Source: Lentzea albidocapillata (GTDB taxonomy: Bacteria > Actinomycetota > Actinomycetes > Mycobacteriales > Pseudonocardiaceae). Taken from it: 64,000 bases of DNA. The translations under genes and the position numbers were made by a program. This document shows, one piece after another, positions 1 to 10,404 of this stretch (its first letter is position 1; each line of letters starts with the position of its first letter). The stretch is taken from contig NZ_JOEA01000034.1 in NCBI RefSeq assembly GCF_000719115.1, positions 1 through 64,000 of the forward strand. The letters run 5' to 3'. The notes below the pieces were generated by a model. That model saw nothing but the letters and a program-made list of their open reading frames with translations, did no database searches and was not told the origin of the DNA.

Positions 1-98
1 CCGGCGGCGACAGAACCGAGGCGCTGCACCGAAACCGCCGCGACGAACACGATCCCGGCGACCAGCGCGACCACGAGGCCCACGGCGAGAACGGAGGC
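1..98 (-). pseudogene. Transmembrane-segment fragment, opposite strand to the kinase remnant
   Basis: Read on the minus strand from base 98 leftwards, one frame gives a long hydrophobic helix (starts ASVLAVGLVVALVAG, continues to a VQRLG-like end) with almost only G/C third positions. This is what a real membrane segment of a sensor kinase looks like. No start codon precedes it in frame: its 5' side ends exactly where the plus-strand kinase homology begins. I infer the N-terminal part of a membrane protein, possibly the same kinase inverted, cut by a rearrangement. It runs off the left window edge, so the identity is uncertain. Confidence 0.45.
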
Positions 99-703
99 GC
101 ACCCCGTTGACCAGCCTGCGCACCAACATCGACCTGCTGGTGCGCAGCGAACGCACCGGCCGCGCGCTACCGCAGCGCGCGGAGGTCCTCGACCGCCTGC
201 AGGCCCAGAGCCAGGAGTTCAGCGACCTGGTCACCGAACTCGTCGTGCTCGCCCGCGACGACCGGGAACTGGCCGGCGAACCCGTCGACCTGGCCCGTGT
301 GATCGACCGGGCGGTCGAGCGCGCCCGCAGCCGTGCCCACGACCACCTCTTCGACGTCGACCGCGCCGAGTGGTCGACCGTCGGTGACGCGGGCGCGCTG
401 GAACGCAGCGTGCTCAACCTGCTCGACAACGCCGTGAAGTTCTCCCCGGCGTGCTCCACGATCACCGTTCGCTCGAAGCCTGGCTGGCTGACCGTCAGCG
501 ACGAGCGGCCCGGAGTGCCGTTCGAGCACAGGAGCTCGGCCTTCGAGCGGTTCTGGCGCGCGCCCGACGCCCGTGGCCTGCCCGGATCCGGTCTGGGGCT
601 GGCGATCGTGGCGGACGTCGTGGCGGTGCACGGAGGCAGCGTGCGGTTCGTGCCGAGGCCGCGCGGTGCGTCCGTTCGCGTCGATCTGCCCGAAATCCGT
701 TGA
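98..703 (+). pseudogene. Sensor histidine kinase, 3' remnant without the H-box histidine
   Basis: This is the dimerisation helix tail and ATPase domain of a membrane histidine kinase. Seen: the H-box end RTPLTSLRTN at the left border, N-box NLLDNAVKFSP, a G1-like DERPGV, F-box AFERFWR and G2-box GSGLGLAI. The residues that should precede RTPL (HEL, with the phosphorylated His) are replaced by unrelated codons, and no HAMP or membrane segment precedes them on this strand. The longest formal ORF starts at TTG 107. It cannot autophosphorylate as drawn, so it is most likely a broken gene. A partner response regulator would lie left of the window. Confidence 0.75.
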
Positions 704-757
704 CTGGCAGACGATCGACGGTGGTTGCCGTGGCCTGCTCTGCACCACGGTGAGGGC

Positions 758-2845
758 ATGGAACGCACACACCGGCGCCCTGCCTTGCTGATCACCGCGC
801 TCCTCTCGATCGCGATGTTCAACGCCGGCAACTCGGCCGCAGCTCCTCCGGAAGAACCGTCGAACCACTGGCAGTACAACCACTGGCCGCAGCAACAGCC
901 GTGGCAGGAGTCCAGGGACTCCGCCCGCGTGCTCGCGCAGGCCGGTTTCCCCGGCCCGATCGACCCGCAGAACTGGGTCAACCCCGACCACATGACGTGG
1001 GAACGGGACTACAAGAAGATTCCCGGTACGAACTGGGCCGACCCGTCGGTCAAGGGTTCGGTGCGCACCTTCAAGGGCGCGCTGGTCCTGCTGGACTATC
1101 CGAACCAGCCGTTCGTCGTCACGCAGGCGAAGAACTCCACGGTGTTCGGCAACCCCAGCGCCGAGGCCGGCGACGTGCCGCGTGCGCAGGTCGGGCAGTT
1201 CTACCAGGACTTCCTCAACAAGCCGAACGGCCTCAACCGCGGTCACACGGTGCACGAGTACTGGATGGAGACCTCGGGCGGGCGCTACGGCGTCGATCTG
1301 AAGGCGTTCGGCCCGTACCTGATGCCGGGCAAGGACCACGAGTACGCCATGGAGTTCCAGGGCGGAACCGGTTGCCCCGCGGGCGATTCCTGCAACCGCA
1401 ACATCCGCACCGACGGCCGTGCCGCGTGGGTGGCCGACGTCGGCGCGGAAGTGCCCGCGGGCTACGACTTCGTCTACTACCTGTCGGCGGGCCAGGACGA
1501 GTCCGGCACCTGGCAGGAGTTCGGGATGATGAAGTTCCGGACCAAGGAGGACGTGACCGACGCCTTCGGCCCGCCGGATCCCGCGCTGCCGAACTGGTCG
1601 AAGACCCGTTACGTGGACTGGACGTCGTGGGCCGCGGGCTCGTCGATCTGGCCCAACGCGGGCGGCGGCTCGTCCACCCAGGCCGAGAGTTCCGGCCAGG
1701 GCGTGTACGCGCACGAACTGAGCCACATCCTCGGCATCGGCGACAACTACAACAACCCCTACGGCAGCCCGCCGCGCCGTGACTACAGCGGCCCGTGGGA
1801 CATGCTGTCGCGCGGCTCGTTCAACGGCCCTGGCGGCCCGCACTCCCGGTGGACGATCCCGGCGACCGGCGGCGGATCGCTCGGTGCGCAGCAGACCCTG
1901 CGCAACAAGATCAAGCTCGGCATCGTGGACGAGAAGAACGTCCTGCGGTTGTCGCGCGAGGCCCTCGCCAGTTCCGGCACGGTCATCGCGAAGATCACCG
2001 CCCGCGAGGTCAACCCCGGCGCCACCGGCCTGACCGGCATCAACCTCGCGCTGGGCACCGGCGACAAGTCCCCGTCCTGCAACGTTTCCACCAATCCGTT
2101 CTGCGACGGCGGCGGCTACCACAACTACACGCTCGAAGTCGTGGACCGGATGGGCGCCGACTCGTTCACCCCGGACTCCGGCGTGATGCTGGCCAAGACC
2201 AAGAACGTCGACGCCGCACCGTTCACGTGGGTGATCGACGCGAACCCGCAGGACATCGGCATGACCGACTACGTCCTGCCCGACGGCACCAAGGTCCCGA
2301 TCACGATCGGCGACTACCGCCAGCTGTCCGACGCGCTGTTCCACGCGGGCACGAACTCCGGCAGCGAGTTCGAGTTCGTCGACACGGCCAACCGCCTGCA
2401 CTTCTACGTGCTGGAGCTGCAACGCGACGCTCGAGGCGTGCTGTCGTACACGGTGGCGATCCGGTCGCTCGACGGTGCCGGACCGCAGCAGCGCGGCGTG
2501 CGGGTCAACCCGACCGCGGCGCGTGCCGACTCGTCAGGTGTGGCGACCTGCCGCTTCCCGCTGACCAACACCGGCCGCACGGCACCTCCCGGTGGACAGC
2601 ACCCGGAGCCCGTCGACCAGTACCTCGACGGTGACGTCTACCGCGTGACGGCGAAGGCTGCGGACGGCTGGACGGTCTCGGTGCCGAACGCGCTGGCCAC
2701 GGCCAGGTTCGGCGGGCGGGTCGACGTTCCGGTGCACGCCCAGCGCAACGGTGGGCCGATCATGTCCAAGGTGACCTTGACGGCTGTGTCGGAGAGCAAC
2801 CCCGGCAGGTCCGCGACCGCGACCTGCACGGTGACCGGCCGCTAG
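758..2845 (+). CDS. Secreted M6-family (immune inhibitor A-like) metalloprotease
   Basis: The 695-aa protein starts at ATG 758. Basic residues (MERTHRRP) are followed by a hydrophobic stretch and an NSAAAPP cleavage-type region, a Sec signal peptide. The zinc site HELSH lies at about residues 319-323 and is followed by LGIGDNYNNPYG and the WDMLSRG segment typical of M6 peptidases. The C-terminal 120 residues look like a beta-sandwich module with spaced cysteines. It probably degrades extracellular proteins or peptides. A longer in-frame start at 725 lacks a signal-peptide layout. The stop overlaps that of the convergent membrane gene (CTAG). Confidence 0.85.
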   Translation: MERTHRRPALLITALLSIAMFNAGNSAAAPPEEPSNHWQYNHWPQQQPWQESRDSARVLAQAGFPGPIDPQNWVNPDHMTWERDYKKIPGTNWADPSVKGSVRTFKGALVLLDYPNQPFVVTQAKNSTVFGNPSAEAGDVPRAQVGQFYQDFLNKPNGLNRGHTVHEYWMETSGGRYGVDLKAFGPYLMPGKDHEYAMEFQGGTGCPAGDSCNRNIRTDGRAAWVADVGAEVPAGYDFVYYLSAGQDESGTWQEFGMMKFRTKEDVTDAFGPPDPALPNWSKTRYVDWTSWAAGSSIWPNAGGGSSTQAESSGQGVYAHELSHILGIGDNYNNPYGSPPRRDYSGPWDMLSRGSFNGPGGPHSRWTIPATGGGSLGAQQTLRNKIKLGIVDEKNVLRLSREALASSGTVIAKITAREVNPGATGLTGINLALGTGDKSPSCNVSTNPFCDGGGYHNYTLEVVDRMGADSFTPDSGVMLAKTKNVDAAPFTWVIDANPQDIGMTDYVLPDGTKVPITIGDYRQLSDALFHAGTNSGSEFEFVDTANRLHFYVLELQRDARGVLSYTVAIRSLDGAGPQQRGVRVNPTAARADSSGVATCRFPLTNTGRTAPPGGQHPEPVDQYLDGDVYRVTAKAADGWTVSVPNALATARFGGRVDVPVHAQRNGGPIMSKVTLTAVSESNPGRSATATCTVTGR

Positions 2846-3318
2846 CGGTGACGGCTCCGGGCCGGCCTCCGCCGGTCCGGAGCTACCCGCTGCTGGGGAA
2901 CCGGTCCGGAAGTCAGCATCACGAAGCACCCCGTCAGCAGCACGGTGCCGCACGTCAGCCACGTCAGCGTCTGGACCGTCGAGATCGGGGCGATCACGCC
3001 GATGCTGAACAGCAGCAACGGCATGCCGAGCGCGTAGCAGACGCCGGCCGCGAACGTCCGGCCCGAACCGTTGACCAACAACGGCACCGCGGCTGCCGCA
3101 GTCAGGACCGCGAACACGAGCCACGCGTACGTCAGCCCGGTGTGCAGCGCGATGGTGACGTCGAGCCCGTCGTCCGCGCGGATCACGGACTCCAGTTCGG
3201 GCGCGTAGCTGAACCCGACGGCGGCCCTTGTCCCCGCGGCGACGGCTGTGAGCAGCAACGACGCCCCCAGGATGGTGCGACCGCGCCGGACGGGATCGAC
3301 TCGCTTCCTGGTGTCCAC
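2842..3318 (-). CDS. Small integral membrane protein
   Basis: About 158 aa from GTG 3318 (VDTRKRVDPVRRGRT). It has four hydrophobic segments: TILGASLLLTAVAAG, a segment ending YAWLVFAVLTAAAAVPLL, TFAAGVCYALGMPLLLFSIGV, and a last one with TWLTCGTVLLTGCFVML. The loop after the first segment is acidic. No family was recognised. A longer ATG start at 3375 is possible, but the extra residues are not membrane-like. It is convergent with the protease gene and ends within its stop. Confidence 0.6.
   Translation of the reverse strand: MDTRKRVDPVRRGRTILGASLLLTAVAAGTRAAVGFSYAPELESVIRADDGLDVTIALHTGLTYAWLVFAVLTAAAAVPLLVNGSGRTFAAGVCYALGMPLLLFSIGVIAPISTVQTLTWLTCGTVLLTGCFVMLTSGPVPQQRVAPDRRRPARSRHR
2855..2882. 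terminator. Hairpin after the M6 protease gene
   Basis: CTCCGGGCCGGC pairs with GCCGGTCCGGAG around a 4-base loop, with one G-T pair. It begins 10 bases after the protease stop and lies inside the 3' end of the convergent membrane gene. There is no long T-run, as is common in actinomycetes. Confidence 0.45.
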
Positions 3319-3402
3319 GCACCCCAGTCTGTTGGCAGTCGCCGGTCGCGTGGCGCCGCACACGCCCAAGTGCACTCAGTGGTGGTACGGGATGGAGGCG
3401 CG

Positions 3403-3999
3403 TCACTTCCCGGAGGTGGCGCTTTCGCCGTCCAGCACCGCCAGCGCGTTGCGGATGCCCTGCTCCAGGAGGTCATCGGCGAGCTGCCGGTCGGTCAGAG
3501 CGCGGGACAGCTGCAACGTGCCGACCATCAGGGCGTAGACGCTGAGAACCGTGGTGCGCGCCGACTGCGGATCCGCTGGTGCCAGGCGGGCGGCGAAGTC
3601 GTCCATGATCGCGAGCATGCTGTCGGTGTAGACCTGCCTGGTCGGCTCTCCGCACCGGCCGATCTCGTCGAGCAGCGCCGCGGACGGGCAGCCCTCCTCC
3701 GGGTTGTCGCGGTGCTCGGGGGAGAGGTAGGCGCGGACGATCTGCTCCACTCCGGCGCGGCCGGGTGCGCCGGCCGCGAGTTGTTCGCGCTGGTCGCGCA
3801 GCTGGTCGGAGACCGCGGTCGCGACCAAGTCCTCTTTGGACTCGAAGTGCGCGTAGAAGGCACCGTTGGTCAGTCCCGCGTCCGCCATGAGCGTGGCGAC
3901 GCCGGAGCCGTCGATGCCGCTGCGCTTGAACCGGCGGCCCGCCGTCTCGATGATCCGCTGCCTCGTCGCCAGCTTGTGCTCTTTGCCGTACCGCGCCAT
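3403..3999 (-). CDS. TetR-family transcriptional regulator
   Basis: This 198-aa repressor-type protein has an N-terminal HTH at about residues 14-55 (ATLMADAGLTNGAFYAHFESKEDL) and an all-helical ligand domain. ATG 3999 (MARYGKEHK) is chosen over an upstream start because GGAGGAGC sits just before it. It is divergent from the SDR/MDR pair, and two copies of a GTACG(A/G)TCATAAT element lie in the 113-base gap. It therefore probably represses itself and those oxidoreductases until an electrophile or quinone-like inducer binds. The inducer is an inference. Confidence 0.88.
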   Translation of the reverse strand: MARYGKEHKLATRQRIIETAGRRFKRSGIDGSGVATLMADAGLTNGAFYAHFESKEDLVATAVSDQLRDQREQLAAGAPGRAGVEQIVRAYLSPEHRDNPEEGCPSAALLDEIGRCGEPTRQVYTDSMLAIMDDFAARLAPADPQSARTTVLSVYALMVGTLQLSRALTDRQLADDLLEQGIRNALAVLDGESATSGK

Positions 4000-4019
4000 G
4001 TGCTCCTCCGGCCTCGATG

Positions 4020-4096
4020 TTAGTACGATCATAATCTAAATCTGCCGGATCTCTTGCTTCGGACCCAAGTCCCATCTTATGGTCGTACGGTCATAA
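4020..4096. promoter_or_regulatory. Paired operator-like repeats between tetR-type gene and SDR gene
   Basis: TTAGTACGATCATAAT at 4020-4035 and TTATGGTCGTACGGTCATAA at 4077-4096 share the core GTACG(A/G)TCATAA. The second copy is a 16-of-20 match to its own reverse complement. One sits next to the TetR start, the other just before the SDR ribosome-binding site. The positions suit autoregulation by the TetR protein. Confidence 0.6.
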
Positions 4097-4112
4097 TGCA
4101 AAGGAGCTCACG

Positions 4113-4928
4113 ATGACAGCAGCACCGCAGGTGGCGCTCGTGACGGGCGCGTCCTCAGGCATCGGCAAGGCCGCCACGCTCGCACTGGCGAACGCCGGCT
4201 TCCGTGTGGTCGGCACGAGTCGCGACACCTCGAGGATCACCCCCGCCGACGGCGTGACGTTCCTGGACCTCGACGTCACCAGCGACGAGTCGGTCGCCGC
4301 CGTCGTCGGGCAGGTGCTCGAACGGTTCGGGCGCCTCGACGTACTGGTCAACAACGCCGGAGTCGGTGCCAACGGCGCCGCGGAGGAGATCTCCGTGGCC
4401 CAGGCGCAGACGGTCTTCGACGTCAACGTCTTCGGCCTGATGCGCATGACGAGGGCCGTCCTGCCGCACATGCGCGCCCGTTGCAGCGGCCGGATCATCA
4501 ACGTCTCGTCGGTGGCCGGGTTCGTCCCCAACCCGTTCATGGCGGTCTACGTCGCGACCAAGCACGCGGTCGAGGGGTACTCCGAATCCCTGGACCACGA
4601 GGTCCGCGAACACGGCGTTCATGTCGCGCTCGTCCAGCCCGGCCCCACCAACAGCCCGTTCGACGCCAACATGGTGCAGGCGGACAGCCCGCTGCCGGTC
4701 TACGCGCACCGGCGCCGCGTCTACGACGACGTCATGGCGGAGTCGATGCGAGGCGGCGACGATCCCGCGCTCGTCGCCGGGGTGATCGCCACGGCGGCCA
4801 CCGACGCGAAGCCGAAGCGGCGCTACACCGCGGGCTCGACCGCCGCGCGCGTCAGCGTGCTCCGTCGCGTCGCCCCCGCGTGGGCCTTCGACAGGAGCGT
4901 CCGCAAGCTCAACCGGATGGCGGGCTGA
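4113..4928 (+). CDS. Short-chain dehydrogenase/reductase, classical type
   Basis: 271 aa. Cofactor motif TGASSGIG at residues 11-18, NNAG at 80-83, the catalytic Ser in NVSS near 132, and YVATK giving Y146/K150. A good ribosome-binding site (AAAGGAG) precedes ATG 4113. The C-terminal 80 residues resemble SDRs with a longer substrate lid. It is presumably an NAD(P)-dependent alcohol/ketone oxidoreductase; the substrate cannot be read. It is translationally coupled to the next gene (one base between stop and GTG). Confidence 0.88.
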   Translation: MTAAPQVALVTGASSGIGKAATLALANAGFRVVGTSRDTSRITPADGVTFLDLDVTSDESVAAVVGQVLERFGRLDVLVNNAGVGANGAAEEISVAQAQTVFDVNVFGLMRMTRAVLPHMRARCSGRIINVSSVAGFVPNPFMAVYVATKHAVEGYSESLDHEVREHGVHVALVQPGPTNSPFDANMVQADSPLPVYAHRRRVYDDVMAESMRGGDDPALVAGVIATAATDAKPKRRYTAGSTAARVSVLRRVAPAWAFDRSVRKLNRMAG

Positions 4929-4929
4929 C

Positions 4930-5964
4930 GTGCGGGCGTTCATCGTCGACCGCTACGGGAAGAGCGGCAACACCCTCCGAGCGGGCGACATGCCCGAGCC
5001 GGAGGTGGGTGAGCACGACGTGCTGGTCCAGGTCCACGCGGCGGGCGTCAACGCCCTGGATCTCAAGATCAGGGACGGGGAGTTCAAGCTCGTCCTGCCC
5101 TACCGCCCGCCGTTCGTCCTGGGCAACGACGTCGCCGGCGTCGTGCTCCGTATCGGTGCCGGAGTGCGGAAGTTCAAGCCCGGTGACGAGGTCTACGCGC
5201 GACCGGACAAGGACCGGATCGGCACCTTCGCAGAGCTCATCTCCATCAGCGAGGACGACCTGGCGCTGAAGCCGAGCCGGCTCACGATGGAGGAGGCGGC
5301 CGCCATCCCACTGGTCGGCCTGACCGCCTGGCAGGCCTTGGTCGAGATCGCCGACCTGCAGAAGGGCCAGAAGGTCTTCATCCACGCCGGTGCCGGCGGG
5401 GTCGGGACGTTCGCGATCCAACTGGCGAAGCACCTGGGCGCCACCGTGGCCACGACGACCAGCGCCGCCAACGTCGACCTGGTCAAGCGGCTCGGCGCCG
5501 ATGTCGTGATCGACTATCGCAAAGACGACTTCGAAACCGTCCTGCGCGACTACGACGTGGTGCTGAACAGCCTGGACAACAAGACTCTCGAGAAGTCACT
5601 GCGCGTACTGAAGCCCGGCGGAAAACTCATCTCGATCTCCGGCCCGCCGGACCCCGCCTTCGCCAGGCAGCTCGGCAAGCCGTGGATCCTGCGACCGGTG
5701 ATGCGCGCCCTGAGCCACCGCGTCCGGAAAGCGGCACGGCGCCGCCAGGTCAGCTACTCGTTCCTCTTCATGCGGGCGAACGGGAAGCAACTGGGTGAGA
5801 TCACCTCGCTCGTCGACGCCGCGATCATCGAACCGGTCGTCGACCGGATCTTTCCCTTCGAGGCGACCAACGACGCCTTGGCGTACGTCCAAACAGGACG
5901 CGCCAAGGGCAAGGTCGTCGTGAAGGTCAGGAGCTCGTCCGGGGAGGAGCCATCACGACCGTGA
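4930..5964 (+). CDS. MDR-superfamily NADPH:quinone reductase-like oxidoreductase
   Basis: 344 aa. An N-terminal GroES-like domain without the zinc-binding cysteines is followed by a Rossmann fold with HAGAGGVGTFAIQLAKHLGA near residues 152-170. This places it with zinc-independent quinone/enone reductases. It starts at GTG 4930, right after the SDR stop, so the two are co-translated. With the divergent TetR this looks like a small reactive-carbonyl or quinone response unit; that role is inferred from context. Confidence 0.87.
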   Translation: MRAFIVDRYGKSGNTLRAGDMPEPEVGEHDVLVQVHAAGVNALDLKIRDGEFKLVLPYRPPFVLGNDVAGVVLRIGAGVRKFKPGDEVYARPDKDRIGTFAELISISEDDLALKPSRLTMEEAAAIPLVGLTAWQALVEIADLQKGQKVFIHAGAGGVGTFAIQLAKHLGATVATTTSAANVDLVKRLGADVVIDYRKDDFETVLRDYDVVLNSLDNKTLEKSLRVLKPGGKLISISGPPDPAFARQLGKPWILRPVMRALSHRVRKAARRRQVSYSFLFMRANGKQLGEITSLVDAAIIEPVVDRIFPFEATNDALAYVQTGRAKGKVVVKVRSSSGEEPSRP

Positions 5965-8058
5965 TCACCGCTTGCCAGAACACGCCGACCCAGACCTGTT
6001 CTTCACCCGGACGGCCAACAGCAGCTCCGCGGCGAAAAGACGCTGACTCCGTTCGGACGTTACTGTGGCCGTTCTGATGATGTTGCTCAGGGGAGGGCCA
6101 AGTGGGGAGCGTCGTAGTCGGTCCGCGTCGTGCGCATCCGTTTCTGAACCGTGTCGGCGCACGGACGGAAATGAGCAAACTGTTCGACGAGCGGCGGGCG
6201 GAGGGACGCCCCTGCCTGGTGTATTTGCACGGCCCGGACGGAATCGGGCGCACGAGCTTGGCCAGCGAGTTCTTCCACGAGCACCGGTCGGCGTTCGACG
6301 ACGCCTACATCGAGGTCGCTGCTCGTCAGCCTGACGGCAAGCTGGTGCAGCAGGGGGAGATGCTCGGACAGGCGCTGCGAGGTCTGGGTGTGGCCGACGC
6401 GGACCTGGCCAGTTCGGACGCTGCCCGTGCGGAGGCGTTCCAGCGGCTGTCCGCGGGCAAGCGGTTCCTGATGCTGATCACGGACGTGGCGAGTGCGGAG
6501 CAGGTCACGAGGCTGATCCCCAACTCGTCACCGGAGGCCGCGGTGGTGGTGACGGCTCGGGTGATGTTGCGCGAGTTGTTCCAGCACGACTTCGCGGACG
6601 TGCCGTTGAACAGGTTGCCGCGTGCGGAGTCGAGGGAACTGCTCCTGGCCGCCATCGGTCCGGGCGCGGCCGAGTTGCCTGCCGAGGTCATCGATGAGCT
6701 GACCGAGATCTGCGACGGCTTCCCGTTGTTGATCCGGATCCTCGGAGCGCAGCTCACGAGGCGGCCGCAGCGCGCCGTGGAACGGTATCTGCGGGAACTG
6801 CGAACCTCTGATGAAGCGCTGCTGGCCATGGACCATTCGCAGCGTGTGACGAGGTTCCTGAACGCCACCTTCAGCCTGGTGCGCGACCTGCAGCTCGCCC
6901 TGCGCCGCCTGGCGTTGCTGCCCGGCCCGAGGTTCGGGGCCGACGCTGCGGCGGTGGCGCTGGACGTCGACCGCGATCGGGCCGAACAGGTGCTCGACGA
7001 GCTTTCCGATCTCAACCTGCTGGTCTACGACGGGGATCGGGACAGGTATTCGTTCTACCGGGTCGTGCGTGCGCACGCTCTGCGTCTCGCGCAGGAGGTC
7101 GACGGTCCCGAGGTCGTGAAGTCGGCGGTCGAGAGGATCACGACGTGGTATCTCCGCGAGGCGATCCCGCGGGATGCGGCACTGGCGAACCGGTGGCGAG
7201 TCGGTCCCGAGTTCGACAGGTATGTCGCGGCCAAGCCGGTTCCGTTGCCGCGGGAAGACGCCACGGCCTGGTTCGATGTCGAATGGCCTTCGGTCGTTGC
7301 GTGCGTGCGCGCCGCACACGAGCAGAATCTGCATGACGTCGCGTGGCAGCTCTGTGTCGCGGTCTTCAAGTATCTGCACCTGCACGGGCACGTCGACGTG
7401 TGGCTCGACAGCCATCAGCTCGGAGTGCGTTCCGCGGAGGCGAGCGGAAATGTGGCGGGTCTGATGCAGGTCACGTCACAGCGGGGCGCCGCACAGCTCG
7501 CCGTCGGGAACACGACGCTCGCGCGACAGGACTTCGAGGCCTCGCTGCGTGCTGCCATCAAGGCCGGACACAGCCACGGCGAGCAGAGCGCGTGGGAGTG
7601 GCTCGGCAAGACCGCTGCCGCGGAGCGCGATCTGGAGATGGCGTTCCGCTGCTTCGACGAGTCCGAGGCGGTTGTCGACCGATCCGGGCAGGCGATCGGA
7701 GAACAGCAACGGATCCGGATGCGGGCGCTGCTGGCCCTGCACCGCGCGAGGGCATGGGTGAAGCTGCGGGCCTGGGACCGCGCGGCGAGCGTGGCGGCCG
7801 CGGTGATCGAGCACTTCGAGTCGGCCCACGAGACCGACAACCACGCCAAGTGCCTGCTCGTACTCGGGGACGCCGCCCTCGGCACCGGTGACCCTGCCGA
7901 AGCCGCACGACACTACCGCCAGGCTGCCAGGTTGTTCTCCCACGACCAGACCGTTCGTGCCGAGGCCGGCGCCCTGCGGCAACTCGGTGCTGCCTTGCAG
8001 GCCGGGCGCGACTTCCGGGGCGCTGCCGAAGCTCTCCGGTCGGCCATGGAGCTGTACA

Positions 8059-9795
<1,737 letters not shown>

Positions 9796-9826
9796 AATCC
9801 ACTCCCGCAGAGGCTCAACTCCCGCT

Positions 9827-9872
9827 CACCGTACCTGGCATCCCACGACGTGATCACGAAATCGGTACGGTG
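9827..9872. promoter_or_regulatory. Inverted repeat in divergent promoter region
   Basis: CACCGTACC at 9827-9835 is the exact reverse complement of GGTACGGTG at 9864-9872, with 28 bases between. It fills the gap between the divergent transferase-like gene (start 9795) and the membrane coiled-coil gene (start 9878), so a regulator binding site is plausible. A weak hairpin is the alternative. Confidence 0.4.
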
Positions 9873-9877
9873 CTCAC

Positions 9878-10327
9878 GTGACTCCGATCTGGGTGACGAT
9901 GCTCGTGGCCGTGCTGAGTGTCTTCGGCGCGCTTGGCGCCCAGTGGCTCAACACGATGCGCGCCTTCCGTCTCGCCGAAATCGAACGACGCGCCAAGCGC
10001 GAGGAACGCCACCAGCAGAACCGTGAAGACACCTATGCGAAGTTCCTGGTCGCGGCCCGAGCCCTGCGTCCTGCGCTGCGTTCCGCCGCCGGCACCGGCG
10101 AAGCGGCTTTGGCCGCACTCCGCGACGCCGCCGCCTACATCGAGCTGAACGCTCCCGAACTCGCCGACAGGGCACTCGCGGCGGTGCTCGACTCGGGGGA
10201 ACGGTGGGCTGAGCTCGTGCTGACCAGTCCGGCGACCGCTCCGGTGATCAAAGAGGCTGATGAGGAGTTCCACCAGGCTGTCCGCACCATGCGCGATCTC
10301 ATGCGCAACGACCTCGCCAGCGAATGA
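9878..10327 (+). CDS. Single-TM coiled-coil protein of unknown function
   Basis: 149 aa. One N-terminal membrane helix (VTMLVAVLSVFGALGAQWL, about residues 6-24) is followed by a charged helix rich in R/K/E (EIERRAKREERHQQNRED) and further amphipathic helices. The layout suggests a membrane-anchored helical bundle facing the cytoplasm. GTG 9878 is used, and no strong ribosome-binding site precedes it. It lies between the two STAND/transferase pairs, 53 bases before the second STAND gene's longest ORF, and could be co-transcribed with that gene. No family was recognised. Confidence 0.6.
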   Translation: MTPIWVTMLVAVLSVFGALGAQWLNTMRAFRLAEIERRAKREERHQQNREDTYAKFLVAARALRPALRSAAGTGEAALAALRDAAAYIELNAPELADRALAAVLDSGERWAELVLTSPATAPVIKEADEEFHQAVRTMRDLMRNDLASE

Positions 10328-10404
10328 TCACAACGCGTGCCGTCGTCGTCACGCGAGCGATAGGCTGACTGGATCGATCTTTGCCGGAGCGTGGGAGGCG
10401 CGGC

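Noticed and set aside
167..2422. 751-aa minus-strand open frame
   Set aside because: It covers the M6 protease and kinase remnant on the other strand, lacks any domain pattern, and is the usual antisense shadow of high-GC genes.
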